A stretch of DNA of 64,000 nucleotides from Planctomycetota bacterium (GCA_029259715.1 JAJDEP010000005.1:124001-188000), one strand, 5' to 3'; shown: positions 50,287-59,218, numbered from the stretch's first letter. The notes: generated by a model from the letters alone, not told the origin. Numbers and translations are program-made.

Positions 50287-52346
50287 CGGCCGGCGGGGTC
50301 GTTTGTCGGAGGCGCGCTCTGTTGTCGGTGCACCCCGGGGTGGTCGAGGCCGGGCAGGGACGGCGCCAGCACCGCCGCCCGCTCGTAGGCCGCGGCGGCC
50401 TCGTTCGGTCGGCCGAGGGCCTCCATGAGCTTGGCCAGGTCGCGCCAGACGCCGGCGTCGGATGGCCAGGCCAGCACCGACTGGATCAAGGCGGACGCCG
50501 CGGCCTGGTGGTCGCCCGCGAGGGCGGCGACCCGGGCGCGCAGGTTCCACGGCTTCTCGGCGCGGGGATAGCGGCGTAGCAATTCCTCAGCGTCGAACAG
50601 GGCGCCCTCCACGTCGCCCGCCTGCAGGCGTGACCCGGCCCGGTTGAGGCGCGCCAGCGGGTGGGACGGATCGAGGGCCAGGGCGCGGCCGTAGGCGGTG
50701 CGGGCGCCGGCCTCGTCGCCGTCCATGGCGTGGGCGATGCCGCGCATGTGTTCGAAGTCCGCGCTGCCCGTGAGCGGGGGCAGAGGCGCGGGCGGCGCGG
50801 GCAGGGCGTCGATGGCATTCAGCACGGCGAGTCCGGCGTCGTCGGGGCCCATGCGCAGGCGCCCGGCCGTGGACAGGGCGGCCTCCCAGGCGCGGCCCGC
50901 CTCGGTGTCGAGCGCGTCCTTCAGGCGACCGTCGTGGAACACCCGCAAGGCCGCCTCGGCGTCATCCCAGGCGCGCAGAGGCACCGACTCGGGCAGGGGG
51001 ATGACGCGGCGCACCCAATGGTCGGCGGTGCGCACGTGATCGAGATCGAAGGGTTGGCTGCGGCGCACGTGGCAGTCGACGCATCCGTCGTACGTGCGCG
51101 CCGCGGCGCCGGTGACCGCCTGGACGGTCAGGTCGGACGGGCGGACGCAGTCGGCCGGGTCGGCGTGGCACGAGAGGCAGCGGGCGTCGAAGGACGCCGT
51201 GCCCTGGGCGGCGACGGCGAGGTGGGGATCGTGGCAACTCGTGCAGGTCAACGCGGCCGACTCGGTCAGGCAGCGCGAGAGGGCGAGCCGCTGGACCTGC
51301 CCGACGAAACGGAAGTCGTCGTCGGCCGTGGCGGGTACGAGCACGGGCCGCCGGGCCGGGAAGTCGGGCGGCTGGGGGCCGCCCGGCCCGATGTCGGCGA
51401 GGGTCAGCGCGCCCTCCCCTTGGAGGTGGCAGCGGGCGCAGACGTCGCGCTGTCGCGGCGCGTCCAGCTCGGAGAGCCGCTGCAGGCCGAGGGCGGCGGC
51501 GGGGCGGCCTGCGTCGAGCGAGCCGCGCTGCAACGCGACGTGCTGCGCGCCGTCTCCATGGCAGGCCGAGCAGGAGAGGGGCGTGAGCTGCGTCAGCGCG
51601 TCGGCACCGAGGTGGTTCTCGGGCCAGATGCGGGGTCGGCTCGCGGTGCGCGCCGCGTCGTGCGTGGCGTCGACGGCGGCACCGGGCAACCGCGTGGGGT
51701 CGTCGGTGGTGTGACACTGGAGGCATTCGCTGGTGAAGGACTGATCGAAGCTGAAGCCGGGGGTGAGGTATTCGAAGGGTGAAGGCGCCAGCCCGTGCCC
51801 CTCGACGTGTTCAACGGGGAGGAAGCTGAGGCGTCCGGTGGGCCGGCCGTCGGGATCGAGCTCGGTGCCGATGTAGGACGTGTCGAACACGCCGGCTCCG
51901 TAGCGGCCCACGACGAGGGAGCGGCGTTCGCCGCCGTCCGGCGCACGGGCGGAGAGGATGGACTCGACCCGCCCGTCGGGCGCGGTCCGCTGCCCGAAGG
52001 TGTAGAGCGGTCCGGGCCCGACCCGCACCGCCCCCGCGGGCTGGTGGTCGAGGGGCCCGAGGGAGGCCGACATGCCGTGACCGAGGAAGGCCTGCACCAC
52101 CGGGGCGTGGCACTCGTTGCACGCTGCCATGGAGGCCGGGACGGGCCGAGCGCCGTCGCCCACGGCGCCGGGAGCGGGCGCCGCGGCCTCTCCGCAGGCG
52201 GCCCCGAGCACGGCGCACGCGAGCCCCAGCCGGGCGGCGACACCCGGCCACGCCGCGGAAAAGGGGCCCCGAGAGGTTGCCCGGCGGTACCATCGCGGAC
52301 GTTGAACGGCGTGGGTCGGGGCAGTTTCCGGCGCGGCTGGGTCCAT
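50283..52346 (-). CDS. Seven-haem cytochrome c lipoprotein with TPR tail
   Basis: Seven CxxCH haem motifs are present: CNECH, CLQCH, CSACH, CARCH, CTSCH, CLSCH and CVDCH. The leader (RLGLACAVLGAACGE) is a lipoprotein signal with the lipobox Cys at about residue 51. The C-terminal 150 residues hold TPR units (AYGRALALDPSHPLARLNRA; GVWRDLAKLMEALGRPNEAA). It would be an exported electron-transfer protein of the outer or periplasmic face; the partner and substrate are unknown. ATG 52346 is preferred, with ATG 52355 possible. No cytochrome maturation genes are adjacent. Confidence 0.85.
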   Translation of the reverse strand: MDPAAPETAPTHAVQRPRWYRRATSRGPFSAAWPGVAARLGLACAVLGAACGEAAAPAPGAVGDGARPVPASMAACNECHAPVVQAFLGHGMSASLGPLDHQPAGAVRVGPGPLYTFGQRTAPDGRVESILSARAPDGGERRSLVVGRYGAGVFDTSYIGTELDPDGRPTGRLSFLPVEHVEGHGLAPSPFEYLTPGFSFDQSFTSECLQCHTTDDPTRLPGAAVDATHDAARTASRPRIWPENHLGADALTQLTPLSCSACHGDGAQHVALQRGSLDAGRPAAALGLQRLSELDAPRQRDVCARCHLQGEGALTLADIGPGGPQPPDFPARRPVLVPATADDDFRFVGQVQRLALSRCLTESAALTCTSCHDPHLAVAAQGTASFDARCLSCHADPADCVRPSDLTVQAVTGAAARTYDGCVDCHVRRSQPFDLDHVRTADHWVRRVIPLPESVPLRAWDDAEAALRVFHDGRLKDALDTEAGRAWEAALSTAGRLRMGPDDAGLAVLNAIDALPAPPAPLPPLTGSADFEHMRGIAHAMDGDEAGARTAYGRALALDPSHPLARLNRAGSRLQAGDVEGALFDAEELLRRYPRAEKPWNLRARVAALAGDHQAAASALIQSVLAWPSDAGVWRDLAKLMEALGRPNEAAAAYERAAVLAPSLPGLDHPGVHRQQSAPPTNDPAGR

Positions 52347-52390
52347 GGCCGTCATGCTACCGATCGCCGGCACACAGACGGGAGGAAGAC

Positions 52391-52633
52391 ATGTCACAGA
52401 CGAGCGCAGGTCGCGGGGGCGTCGGGGTGGGCGCCATGGTCACGATCCTCATCGCTGCGGCCGCCGCCGCAGTGGCCGCCGTGATCGTGCAGCGGCTCGT
52501 CTCGGGCGAGTCGAGCGCGGCCGTCTCTGGAGCCGTGGGGGGCGCCGTCGCGGCGGTCGTCACCACCTCCGCCCTCAATCGCAAGCAGCAGTCCGCGGCG
52601 TCGGGCGACGACGCCGACGCACCCTCGCACTGA
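52391..52633 (+). CDS. Small Ala/Gly-rich membrane protein, 80 aa
   Basis: One long helix (GAMVTILIAAAAAAVAAVIV) is followed by a Gly/Ala-rich second hydrophobic segment (AAVSGAVGGAVAAVVTTSAL). It is probably inserted in the inner membrane. GGAGGAA before the ATG is a good ribosome site. It diverges from the cytochrome gene by 44 bases. Confidence 0.7.
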   Translation: MSQTSAGRGGVGVGAMVTILIAAAAAAVAAVIVQRLVSGESSAAVSGAVGGAVAAVVTTSALNRKQQSAASGDDADAPSH

Positions 52634-52656
52634 GACCCTGGTTCGACGGCGACCGC

Positions 52657-52752
52657 ATGAATCGGGCCGAGGACTCTGAGGGCATCCAGTGGTTCTTCGC
52701 GACTCATATCAAGAACGTCGCACCCGAGGACATGCACCCGCCGGAGGCGTGA
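52657..52752 (+). CDS. Possible 31-aa small protein
   Basis: ATG 52657 opens a 31-codon frame (starting MNRAEDSEGIQWFFATHIKN). It is low in Arg/Ala repeats compared with shadow frames and looks plausible as a short peptide, but it has no clear ribosome site. It may be noise. Confidence 0.25.
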   Translation: MNRAEDSEGIQWFFATHIKNVAPEDMHPPEA

Positions 52753-52873
52753 CCCTCCGCGCACTTCGGGTATCCTCGCGCCGATCAGGAAAGGGGGAGC
52801 CGCGCCGGAGTCGGGGCGGCTCATGAACCGTCATCGGGTCCTGTGAGACAAGCAGGGTCCAAGGAGGTGCGCA

Positions 52874-53440
52874 ATGGAATTCATCAGCGAGCTGTGGCTG
52901 CCCATCGTGTTGTCGGCAGTCTTCGTGTTCCTGGTCAGCTCGGTGCTGCACATGCTGCTGCCCATCCACAAGAGCGACTACTCACCGATCGACAACGAGA
53001 CCGAGATCCGGGCGGCCCTGCGCGCCAATGGCGCCAAGCCGGGCAACTACATGTTCCCGCACTGCTCGGACATGAAGGAACTGGGCAACCCCGACGTGAT
53101 CGCCAAGTTCGACGAGGGACCCGTAGGTGTGCTCAACATCATGCCTAACGGCATGCCGAGCATGGGCAAGTGCCTGGGCCAGTGGTTCGTGTACTGCGTG
53201 GTGGCGAGCGTGTTCACGGCCTACGTGGGCTCGCTGGCCAATCTCGTCACCGGCGAGTACATGGACGTCATGCGGCTGACCGGCACGGTGGCCTTCCTGG
53301 CCTACGGACTGGGCGCCCTGTGCGACTCCATCTGGAAGGGCGTGAAGTGGAGCACGTCGTTCAAGTTCGTCTTCGACGGCCTGGTCTACGGCCTCGTGAC
53401 CGGCGGCACCTTCGGCTGGCTCTGGCCGTCCGTCCTCTGA
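52874..53440 (+). CDS. Conserved membrane protein, 188 aa
   Basis: Helices are WLPIVLSAVFVFLVSSVLHM, GQWFVYCVVASVFTAYVGSL, GTVAFLAYGLGALCDSIWKG and FVFDGLVYGLVTGGTFGWLW. The loops contain HKSDYSPIDNETEIRAALRA and NYMFPHCSDMKELGNPDV, which resemble conserved motifs of a DUF family present in many planctomycetes and proteobacteria. The function is unknown. AAGGAGGTGCGC before the ATG is a very strong ribosome site. Confidence 0.8.
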   Translation: MEFISELWLPIVLSAVFVFLVSSVLHMLLPIHKSDYSPIDNETEIRAALRANGAKPGNYMFPHCSDMKELGNPDVIAKFDEGPVGVLNIMPNGMPSMGKCLGQWFVYCVVASVFTAYVGSLANLVTGEYMDVMRLTGTVAFLAYGLGALCDSIWKGVKWSTSFKFVFDGLVYGLVTGGTFGWLWPSVL

Positions 53441-53465
53441 GCGCCGCCACCGAGGGGCACGTGAC

Positions 53466-54071
53466 ATGGACACCTTCGAGGCCATCGCCGCGCGCCGCGC
53501 GGTCAAGCACTACGACCCGACGCACCGCCTGAGCGAGGACGAGATCGCGCAGCTGATGCAGGCGGCGGTACTGTCACCCACGTCGTTCAACATGCAGAAC
53601 TGGCGCTTCGTGCTGGTGCGCGACCCGCAGGTGCGCCGGCGCATCCGCGCCGCGGCCTCCGATCAGGCGCAGGTCACGGACGCGTCGCTGCTGCTGGTGC
53701 TCACCGCCGACCTGAAGGCGTGGGCCCGGGAGCCGGCGCGCTACTGGACCGAGGCGCCCGCCGCGGTGTCCGAGGTGCTGGTCAACTGGATGGGCCCGTT
53801 CTACGACGGCAAGGACCAGCTGCAGCGGGACGAGGCCATGCGCTCGTGCGGGCTGGCCGGTCAGACGATCATGCTGGCGGCCAAGGCCATGGGCTACGAC
53901 TCGTGCCCCATGATCGGCTTCGATCCCGAGCAGGTGGCCGAGATCATCAACCTGCCGCCGGACCATGTGATCGGCTTCCTCGTCGTGGTGGGCAAGGGCA
54001 TCGAGCCGGCCTGGCCGCGCGGTGGTCAGCTGCCCCTGGACGCGGTGGTGGTCACGGATCGCTTCGCGTGA
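53466..54071 (+). CDS. Nitroreductase-family FMN enzyme
   Basis: The 201-aa protein has FEAIAARRAVKHYDPTHRLS, the FMN-binding Arg pair, QAAVLSPTSFNMQNWRFVLV, and the end NLPPDHVIGFLVVVGKGIEP. This is the NfsA/NfsB-like group that uses FMN and NAD(P)H to reduce nitro groups, quinones or enones. It follows the membrane protein gene by 25 bases and is followed by the convergent VOC gene. Confidence 0.9.
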   Translation: MDTFEAIAARRAVKHYDPTHRLSEDEIAQLMQAAVLSPTSFNMQNWRFVLVRDPQVRRRIRAAASDQAQVTDASLLLVLTADLKAWAREPARYWTEAPAAVSEVLVNWMGPFYDGKDQLQRDEAMRSCGLAGQTIMLAAKAMGYDSCPMIGFDPEQVAEIINLPPDHVIGFLVVVGKGIEPAWPRGGQLPLDAVVVTDRFA

Positions 54072-54086
54072 GCGGCAGGTCGTCGG

Positions 54087-54521
54087 TCAGGGCGTGTCGT
54101 CGATGAGGTAGTCGTTGCGCTCGGCCGGGTCCCGGGAGAAGTACTGGACGAACTCCCAGTCGCGACCCTCGTCGTCGAGGAAGTAGACGCGTCGGCGGTG
54201 GGGGTGCGCGTTGGCCGGCGTCGAGTCGCGATAGCCCGCGGCGGTCATGCGCGCGTGCAGGGCCTCGGCATCGTCGACCACGAAGGACAGGTGGTTGGTG
54301 CCGGGTTCGCCGGCGTAGGCCTCGAAGGGGTGTCCGGGGTCGTGCGCGGCCTGAGTCAGGGCCAGATAGGAATCCTCGTTCCCGATGTGGACCCAGCGGG
54401 TGCCGTCCGTGTTGCGGCCCTCGCCGCGGACGGCGAAGTCGGGCAGGGCCGTCGTCAGGAAGCGCAGCAGGGCGTCGACGTCGCGGACGATGAGGTTGGC
54501 GTGCTCGAGGCGGGTGCGCAT
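54087..54521 (-). CDS. VOC-fold protein, 144 aa
   Basis: The pattern RLEHANLIVRDVDALLRFLTT, GTNHLSFVVDDAEALHARM and the end RRVYFLDDEGRDWEFVQYFS is a complete VOC domain, including the likely metal-binding His and Glu positions. The substrate is unknown. ATG 54521 is chosen because the domain starts right after it; frames reaching further upstream are of low complexity. It diverges from the GNAT gene at 54664. Confidence 0.87.
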   Translation of the reverse strand: MRTRLEHANLIVRDVDALLRFLTTALPDFAVRGEGRNTDGTRWVHIGNEDSYLALTQAAHDPGHPFEAYAGEPGTNHLSFVVDDAEALHARMTAAGYRDSTPANAHPHRRRVYFLDDEGRDWEFVQYFSRDPAERNDYLIDDTP

Positions 54522-54663
54522 GGCGAGCCCATCGTACGCGAGGCGCGAGGAAGGGCGGAATCGCGGTGCGGGTGGCGTAGACTCGGGGTTGTCCTCCTGG
54601 GAGATGGGGCCTCTTGTCGATGGAAGACGGAGACCACGCCCGCCCCCCGAGACACCGGCAGCC

Positions 54664-55185
54664 ATGAGTGACATCCGCATCCGCGCCGAGCGCCCCGACG
54701 ACCGCGAGGCGGTCTACGACATCAACGCCGCGGCCTTCCCCACGGAGACCGAGGCGCGCCTGGTCGATCACATGCGCGCCCTCGGCGGGCCCACCGTCTC
54801 GCTGGTGGCGGAGGACGACGACGGTGTGCTCGGCCACGCGCTGTTCACCGCGGTGACCGTCAACGCCGGCGAACGCGACGCGGACGCCGGGCTCATGGCC
54901 CTCGGCCCCCTGGCCGTGCGGCCGGAGCGCCAGCGCGACGGCATCGGCGGACGGCTGGTGCAGTCCGGCGTCGAAGCGTGCAAGGCAGCCGGAGCGGCGG
55001 CCGTGTTCGTGCTTGGGCCCGCCGAGTTCTACCCGCGCTTCGGCTTCGAACCGGCGCAGGACCGGGGCTTCTTCTTCCGCAATCGCCAGTTCGACCCGCA
55101 CTTCTTCGTGTTGCCATTGAAGCCGGCGGCGCTCGAAGGACTGTCCGGCGAGGTCGTCTACGCCCCGGTCTTCGACGAGGCCTGA
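54664..55185 (+). CDS. GNAT-family acetyltransferase, YhbS-like, 173 aa
   Basis: RIRAERPDDREAVYDINAAAF is the family start. LGPLAVRPERQRDGIGGRLV is the acetyl-CoA loop, VFVLGPAEFYPRFGFEPAQD is the conserved end, and FFVLPLKPAALEGLSGEVVY is the tail common to the YhbS group. The substrate is unknown. It lies three bases before the fluoride channel gene. Confidence 0.88.
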   Translation: MSDIRIRAERPDDREAVYDINAAAFPTETEARLVDHMRALGGPTVSLVAEDDDGVLGHALFTAVTVNAGERDADAGLMALGPLAVRPERQRDGIGGRLVQSGVEACKAAGAAAVFVLGPAEFYPRFGFEPAQDRGFFFRNRQFDPHFFVLPLKPAALEGLSGEVVYAPVFDEA

Positions 55186-55188
55186 GGA

Positions 55189-55602
55189 GTGGTGACGCCG
55201 CCGCAAGCGCTTGCCGGCGGGGTGCTCGGGCAAGCGCTCTTGGTGGGGGTCGGCGGTTTCGTCGGTTCGGCGGCGCGCTTCCTGGTCTCGGACTTCGTGC
55301 GGCGGCTGCAACCACAGTCGACCTTTCCCTACGGCACGCTGGCGGTCAACGTCATCGGCTGCTTCGCCATCGGCCTGCTGGGCGGGTGGGCCGAGTCCCG
55401 GGGCTGGTTCGGACCGACGCAGCGCTTGCTCGTGCTGGTGGGCGTGCTGGGCGGTTTCACCACCTTCTCGACCTTTGCCTGGGACACCCTGGCCCTGTCC
55501 CAGCAATTGCAGCTCGGGCGGGCCGTGACCAACGTGCTGCTGCAGGTGGTCCTGGGCCTGGCGGCGGCGTGGTGGGGCCTGGCGCTTTCGCGCCCCGGGT
55601 GA
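55189..55602 (+). CDS. crcB: Fluoride-specific ion channel CrcB/FluC
   Basis: The 137-aa protein has the FluC pattern: VGVGGFVGSAARFLVSDFV, TFPYGTLAVNVIGCFAIGL with the conserved Asn, and LGGFTTFSTFAWDTLALS, the GGxTTFSTF motif. Four membrane helices are present. It exports fluoride as a dual-topology dimer. GTG 55189 starts three bases after the GNAT stop, so there is no room for a separate promoter or fluoride riboswitch directly before it. Confidence 0.93.
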   Translation: MVTPPQALAGGVLGQALLVGVGGFVGSAARFLVSDFVRRLQPQSTFPYGTLAVNVIGCFAIGLLGGWAESRGWFGPTQRLLVLVGVLGGFTTFSTFAWDTLALSQQLQLGRAVTNVLLQVVLGLAAAWWGLALSRPG

Positions 55603-55656
55603 GCGTGACACCGAAGGGCCACAGCGCGGCAAGCGTCGGCGTGGTTCCATCACACC

Positions 55657-56313
55657 ATGAACACGCGTCGGCAGGCCGTGGTGAGCACCGTGGTCTTCTC
55701 GGTGGTCGCGGCCGGACTGGTGCTGGTGCTGGTCCTGTCACGGGGGTGGGCGTCGTTCGCAGCGGCGAACGACGGGGAGCGCGGAGAGATCATCGGCGTC
55801 GTGCGCCGTCCGCTGCAGAGCGCGGCGGTGGACCTGTCGGCGCAAGCGGCAGCGACCACGTCCGCGCAGACGATCGGGATGACGGACATCGAGATCGTCG
55901 GTCCCCTGGCCCGCTTGACCGACCTGATCATCCCCGACGCCCTGTTGCCCCCGGGGTGCACCCTCGCCGCGGCCGTGAAGCCCAATCCGCTCTTCCTCGA
56001 TGCCCGGGTAGCCGCCGCCCTGTTCACCAGTCTCGCCACAGGCGGAGACGCCGTGGCGTGGGCCACCGAGCAGGCTCAACTCGCCATGTATCGCGAGGAC
56101 GAGGAGTTGGGCGTGTTTGCCTACCGCTTCGCGGACACCACCGCGGCCCGTGATGCGGCCATGCGCCTGGTCGCCAATCCCAAGCACCGCCGCGCCCGCA
56201 ACACGGTGTTCCTGGCCGAAGAGGTGGTCGTGTGGCTGTGGGACGACGGGGCCAGCAACGAAACGTTCGCCGTGTTCGACCGGTTCCTGCGGGGCGCCTT
56301 CGCGGCGCGGTGA
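55657..56313 (+). CDS. Exported or membrane-anchored unknown protein, 218 aa
   Basis: One N-terminal helix (VVFSVVAAGLVLVLVLSRGW) is followed by a soluble part with helices (ARLTDLIIPDALLPPG; DARVAAALFTSLATGGDAVA) and strands (EELGVFAYRFADTTAARDAA; VVVWLWDDGASNETFAVF). The region resembles proteins that sense or bind small ligands, but no family is recognised. The start ATG is 54 bases after crcB. Confidence 0.7.
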   Translation: MNTRRQAVVSTVVFSVVAAGLVLVLVLSRGWASFAAANDGERGEIIGVVRRPLQSAAVDLSAQAAATTSAQTIGMTDIEIVGPLARLTDLIIPDALLPPGCTLAAAVKPNPLFLDARVAAALFTSLATGGDAVAWATEQAQLAMYREDEELGVFAYRFADTTAARDAAMRLVANPKHRRARNTVFLAEEVVVWLWDDGASNETFAVFDRFLRGAFAAR

Positions 56314-56465
56314 GTGGCGGGAGAGCGTGCCGAGTCGCGTCAGGGGTTGGGGAGCTTGGGCGGCGCCCGGAGGCCGGATACGATCACCTGCTGTTCGAGC
56401 AAAGGCCCGAGGACGTGCCCGTCGCGGAGTGAGGGGCGCAGGCCGGCGGGCCCGGGGGAACTCCC

Positions 56466-56939
56466 ATGAGCGACGAATCCGGCGCCGCCGTCCGCGAACA
56501 CGTCCACGAGGTCGAACTGCCGGCGGCGCCCGAGCAGGTCTTCGCGCTGCTCCACACGCCCAGTGCGATCCGCGGCTGGTGGTCGGCCGCGCGCGCGGTG
56601 GTGGTGCCCGAGACCGGGGGCACCTGGGCCGCCGCCTGGGGCGCGAATGAGGACGACCCCGACTTCGTCACCACGGCGACGATGTCGGTGTTCGACCCGC
56701 CTCGCCGCATCGTGTTCACCGACTACACCTACCTCGCCCGGGAGGGCGGCCTGCCCTTCGAGGCCGACTTCGTGACCGAGTTCACGGTGGAGGCGCGCGA
56801 GGGGGGCAGCGTGCTGCGGGTGCGCCAGTCGGGATTCCCGGCCGGCCCCGAGGCCGACGCGTTCTACGCCGGGTGTGAGCAGGGCTGGGCCGATACCTTC
56901 GAAGCGGTGGCGCGCTTCGTCGCGGAGACTGCCCGGTGA
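56466..56939 (+). CDS. SRPBCC/AHSA1-family protein, 157 aa
   Basis: The START-like fold is seen in VHEVELPAAPEQVFALLHTP, AIRGWWSAARAVVVPETGGT and FDPPRRIVFTDYTYLAREGG, with the final helix YAGCEQGWADTFEAVARFVA. Such proteins bind hydrophobic ligands or assist Hsp90. No specific ligand can be named. Its stop overlaps the GTG of the following DinB gene by four bases. Confidence 0.87.
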   Translation: MSDESGAAVREHVHEVELPAAPEQVFALLHTPSAIRGWWSAARAVVVPETGGTWAAAWGANEDDPDFVTTATMSVFDPPRRIVFTDYTYLAREGGLPFEADFVTEFTVEAREGGSVLRVRQSGFPAGPEADAFYAGCEQGWADTFEAVARFVAETAR

Positions 56940-57451
56940 ACGCCGAGGCCCTGCGGCGGGAACTGGAGCGGGGCGGCGGCAGCATCGTGGCCGCTTGCGC
57001 GGGACTCGACGATGACGAGGCGCGTTGGCGCCCGGCAACCGGCAAGTGGTGCCTGGTGGAGATCGTCAGCCACCTGCTCGACGAGGAGCGGGACGACTTC
57101 CGCGCGCGCATCCGCAGCACCCTCGACGACCCCGAGGCGGCCTGGACTCCCATCGACCCCGAAGGCTGGGCGCAGGACCGCGACTACGCAGCCCGGAAGC
57201 TCTCGGTGGTGCTCGCAGCCTTCACCACCGAGCGGGCGGCGTCCCTGGAGTGGCTGGACGGGCTCATGCGTGCGGGCGTCGACTGGGGCCGGGCCCACGA
57301 GCATCCGCACCTGGGTGTGTTGCGGGCCGGAGACCTGTTCGCCGCGTGGGTGGCCCACGACCAGCTGCACCTCGCGCAGCTGGCCCGCTGGCACCTCGCA
57401 CGGGTGGCGGCGTCAGCGGCGCCGTTCGACGCGCGCTACGCCGCGCCGTGA
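56936..57451 (+). CDS. DinB-fold protein, 171 aa
   Basis: The DinB pattern includes RWRPATGKWCLVEIVSHLLD with the first His, and LFAAWVAHDQLHLAQLARWH with the two others. The middle has FTTERAASLEWLDGLMRAGV. It is one of three DinB paralogues in the window. GTG 56936 overlaps the SRPBCC stop by four bases. The AHSA1-plus-DinB pair suggests co-expression, with unknown substrate. Confidence 0.88.
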   Translation: MNAEALRRELERGGGSIVAACAGLDDDEARWRPATGKWCLVEIVSHLLDEERDDFRARIRSTLDDPEAAWTPIDPEGWAQDRDYAARKLSVVLAAFTTERAASLEWLDGLMRAGVDWGRAHEHPHLGVLRAGDLFAAWVAHDQLHLAQLARWHLARVAASAAPFDARYAAP

Positions 57452-57581
57452 GCGTCTCCTGAGCTCAGGATGCGCTCGATCTGGTCGCGCCATTCGTCCA
57501 TGGCGTCATGTTAACGCCTCGAGCGGCGTGGCGAAGCGGTTGAGTACACTGGCTCGCAGGCAGGCATCGCGGGAGAGACCC

Positions 57582-58319
57582 ATGAACGTCGATCAGGTCA
57601 TGTCCCGCCTCGAGGCGAATGGGACGGCGCAGAACCGCAAGGTCTACGCTCGTCACGGCGTCCGCTCGGAGCTGTTCGGCGTCAGCTCGGCGAACCTCGG
57701 CAAGCTCAAGCGCGAAGTCGGGACCGACAGCGAACTCGCGCGGGCGTTGTGGCTCACGGGCAATCACGACGCCCGGATCTTCGCCACGATGGTGGCCGAC
57801 CCCGCCTCCATGCCTGCGGCGGTCATCGATCGCTGGGTCAAGGACCTCGACGACGCCGTGCTCACGGCCGCCTTCGCGGGGGTGGTCGCCCGCGCGCCCG
57901 TTTGCCGCGCCCGCATGAAAAAGTGGACCGCTGCCAAGCACGAGTGGACCGCCTGCGCCGGATGGAACGTGCTCAAGGCGCTGGTCGGGAACGAAGCGGG
58001 GCTGCCCGAGAGCGAACTGCTGCGCCAGCTGGGCGTGATCGAGGCGACGATCCACACGGCGCCCAACCACGTCCGTTGCGCCATGAACGACGCGCTGATC
58101 AGCATCGCCGTCACGTGCCCGTCGCTGCGCGACGAGGCCCTGGAAGCGGCCCGGGCGATCGGCAGGGTCGAGATCGACCACGGCGAGACGGGTTGCAAGA
58201 CTCCCGACGCTCTCGCGACCATCGAGAAGACCCTGGCTCAACGGGCTCGCAAGGCTGACAAGTCGGGCAAGGCTGAAAGGCGTGCGTCGGGTCCGGAGAA
58301 GAACTCGGCGAGCCGCTGA
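57582..58319 (+). CDS. DNA alkylation repair (AlkD-like HEAT-repeat) protein, 245 aa
   Basis: The all-helical ALK/HEAT family pattern is visible in RKVYARHGVRSELFGVSSAN, ARALWLTGNHDARIFATMVAD and VIDRWVKDLDDAVLTAAFAG. CAGWNVLKALVGNEAGLPES and ALISIAVTCPSLRDEALEAA are typical of PF08713 members that include AlkC/AlkD glycosylases. DNA binding is expected through the basic tail (KADKSGKAERRA). Activity is not proven. A conventional ribosome site (GGGAGAG) precedes the ATG. Confidence 0.78.
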   Translation: MNVDQVMSRLEANGTAQNRKVYARHGVRSELFGVSSANLGKLKREVGTDSELARALWLTGNHDARIFATMVADPASMPAAVIDRWVKDLDDAVLTAAFAGVVARAPVCRARMKKWTAAKHEWTACAGWNVLKALVGNEAGLPESELLRQLGVIEATIHTAPNHVRCAMNDALISIAVTCPSLRDEALEAARAIGRVEIDHGETGCKTPDALATIEKTLAQRARKADKSGKAERRASGPEKNSASR

Positions 58320-58411
58320 TCCGGGGCGGGAAGCGGGGGTGCCGATCAAGTCACCTCCCCCGAGAGGGTGATACATTCAGTTCGGCCCCTCGAGCCCGGT
58401 GAGAACGAGAC

Positions 58412-59206
58412 ATGGCGACATCCCCGCGTTGGCTGCAGGTGCTGTTGGGAGCGGCGGTGTCGCTGGGACTGCTCGGGCTGACGACGGGAGCTGGTGTCGT
58501 CCCGCCCGCATCGCCTGCATCGCCCGCCGCTGCGCCGGTCGACGAGCCGGTCGACGACGCCCCGCCGCCTCCGCCCGTGTCGGCGGGTGTGCGCATCGAC
58601 TTCACCGACTTCGGTGAGGGCACCATCGAGCAGTGGCTGAAGGGCAAGGGCTTCGACTTCGAGTACGGCGCGCAGAGCCGGCGAGAGATCGGGCTGGCCG
58701 CCGATGCCGAGGGGCTGAAGCTCACCGCGCTGAAGCGCACGCGCGGCTTCTTCGTGCGTGACGGTGAGGACGTCGGTGCATTCAGGCGGGTGAAGATCGA
58801 ATGGGGCGTGAAGCGCTACCCCGACGGGGCCTGCTATTCCTGCGAGTCCTACAACGAAGCGCTCATGGTGTACGTCTTCTTCGGGCGCGACAAGCTGTAC
58901 AGCGGCGGCTTCGGTGTGCCCAACGCCCCGTACTTCCTGGGGCTGTATCTCAATCGGACGGATGAACGCAACGTGCCGTACAAGGGTCGCTACTACCATC
59001 GCGGTGGGCGCTTCATCTGCGTCGGTGGTCCCGAACACGACCAGCGCCTCGTCTCCGAGCTCGACCTCGAGTCGGCGTTCAATCAAGCCTTCGACCTGGA
59101 TCAGTTGCCGCCCATCTCCGGGTTCGCCCTGGGCGTCGACACGACGGACTCGGGGGATCGGGGGCAGGCCGAGGCCTTCATCAAGAGCCTCGAGTTCCTG
59201 CCTTAG
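58412..59206 (+). CDS. Exported protein of unknown function, 264 aa
   Basis: The leader VLLGAAVSLGLLGLTTGAGV gives a signal or anchor, followed by a Pro/Ala linker (ASPASPAAAPVDEPVDDA). The folded part has strands and loops such as VRIDFTDFGEGTIEQWLKGK, VKRYPDGACYSCESYNEALM, LMVYVFFGRDKLYSGGFGV and FALGVDTTDSGDRGQAEAF. These resemble DUF3047-like or carbohydrate-binding-type beta sandwiches. A CYSC pair may bind metal. No family is confirmed. Confidence 0.72.
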   Translation: MATSPRWLQVLLGAAVSLGLLGLTTGAGVVPPASPASPAAAPVDEPVDDAPPPPPVSAGVRIDFTDFGEGTIEQWLKGKGFDFEYGAQSRREIGLAADAEGLKLTALKRTRGFFVRDGEDVGAFRRVKIEWGVKRYPDGACYSCESYNEALMVYVFFGRDKLYSGGFGVPNAPYFLGLYLNRTDERNVPYKGRYYHRGGRFICVGGPEHDQRLVSELDLESAFNQAFDLDQLPPISGFALGVDTTDSGDRGQAEAFIKSLEFLP

Positions 59207-59218
59207 GCGAGCGCGTGC

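Noticed and set aside
55100..55190. Fluoride riboswitch before the fluoride channel gene
   Set aside because: Only three bases separate the preceding coding region from the start, and no riboswitch core could be recognised.
57440..57503. 21-codon minus-strand frame (MDEWRDQIERILSSGDAHG...)
   Set aside because: It is too short, without ribosome site, and partly overlaps the end of the DinB gene.
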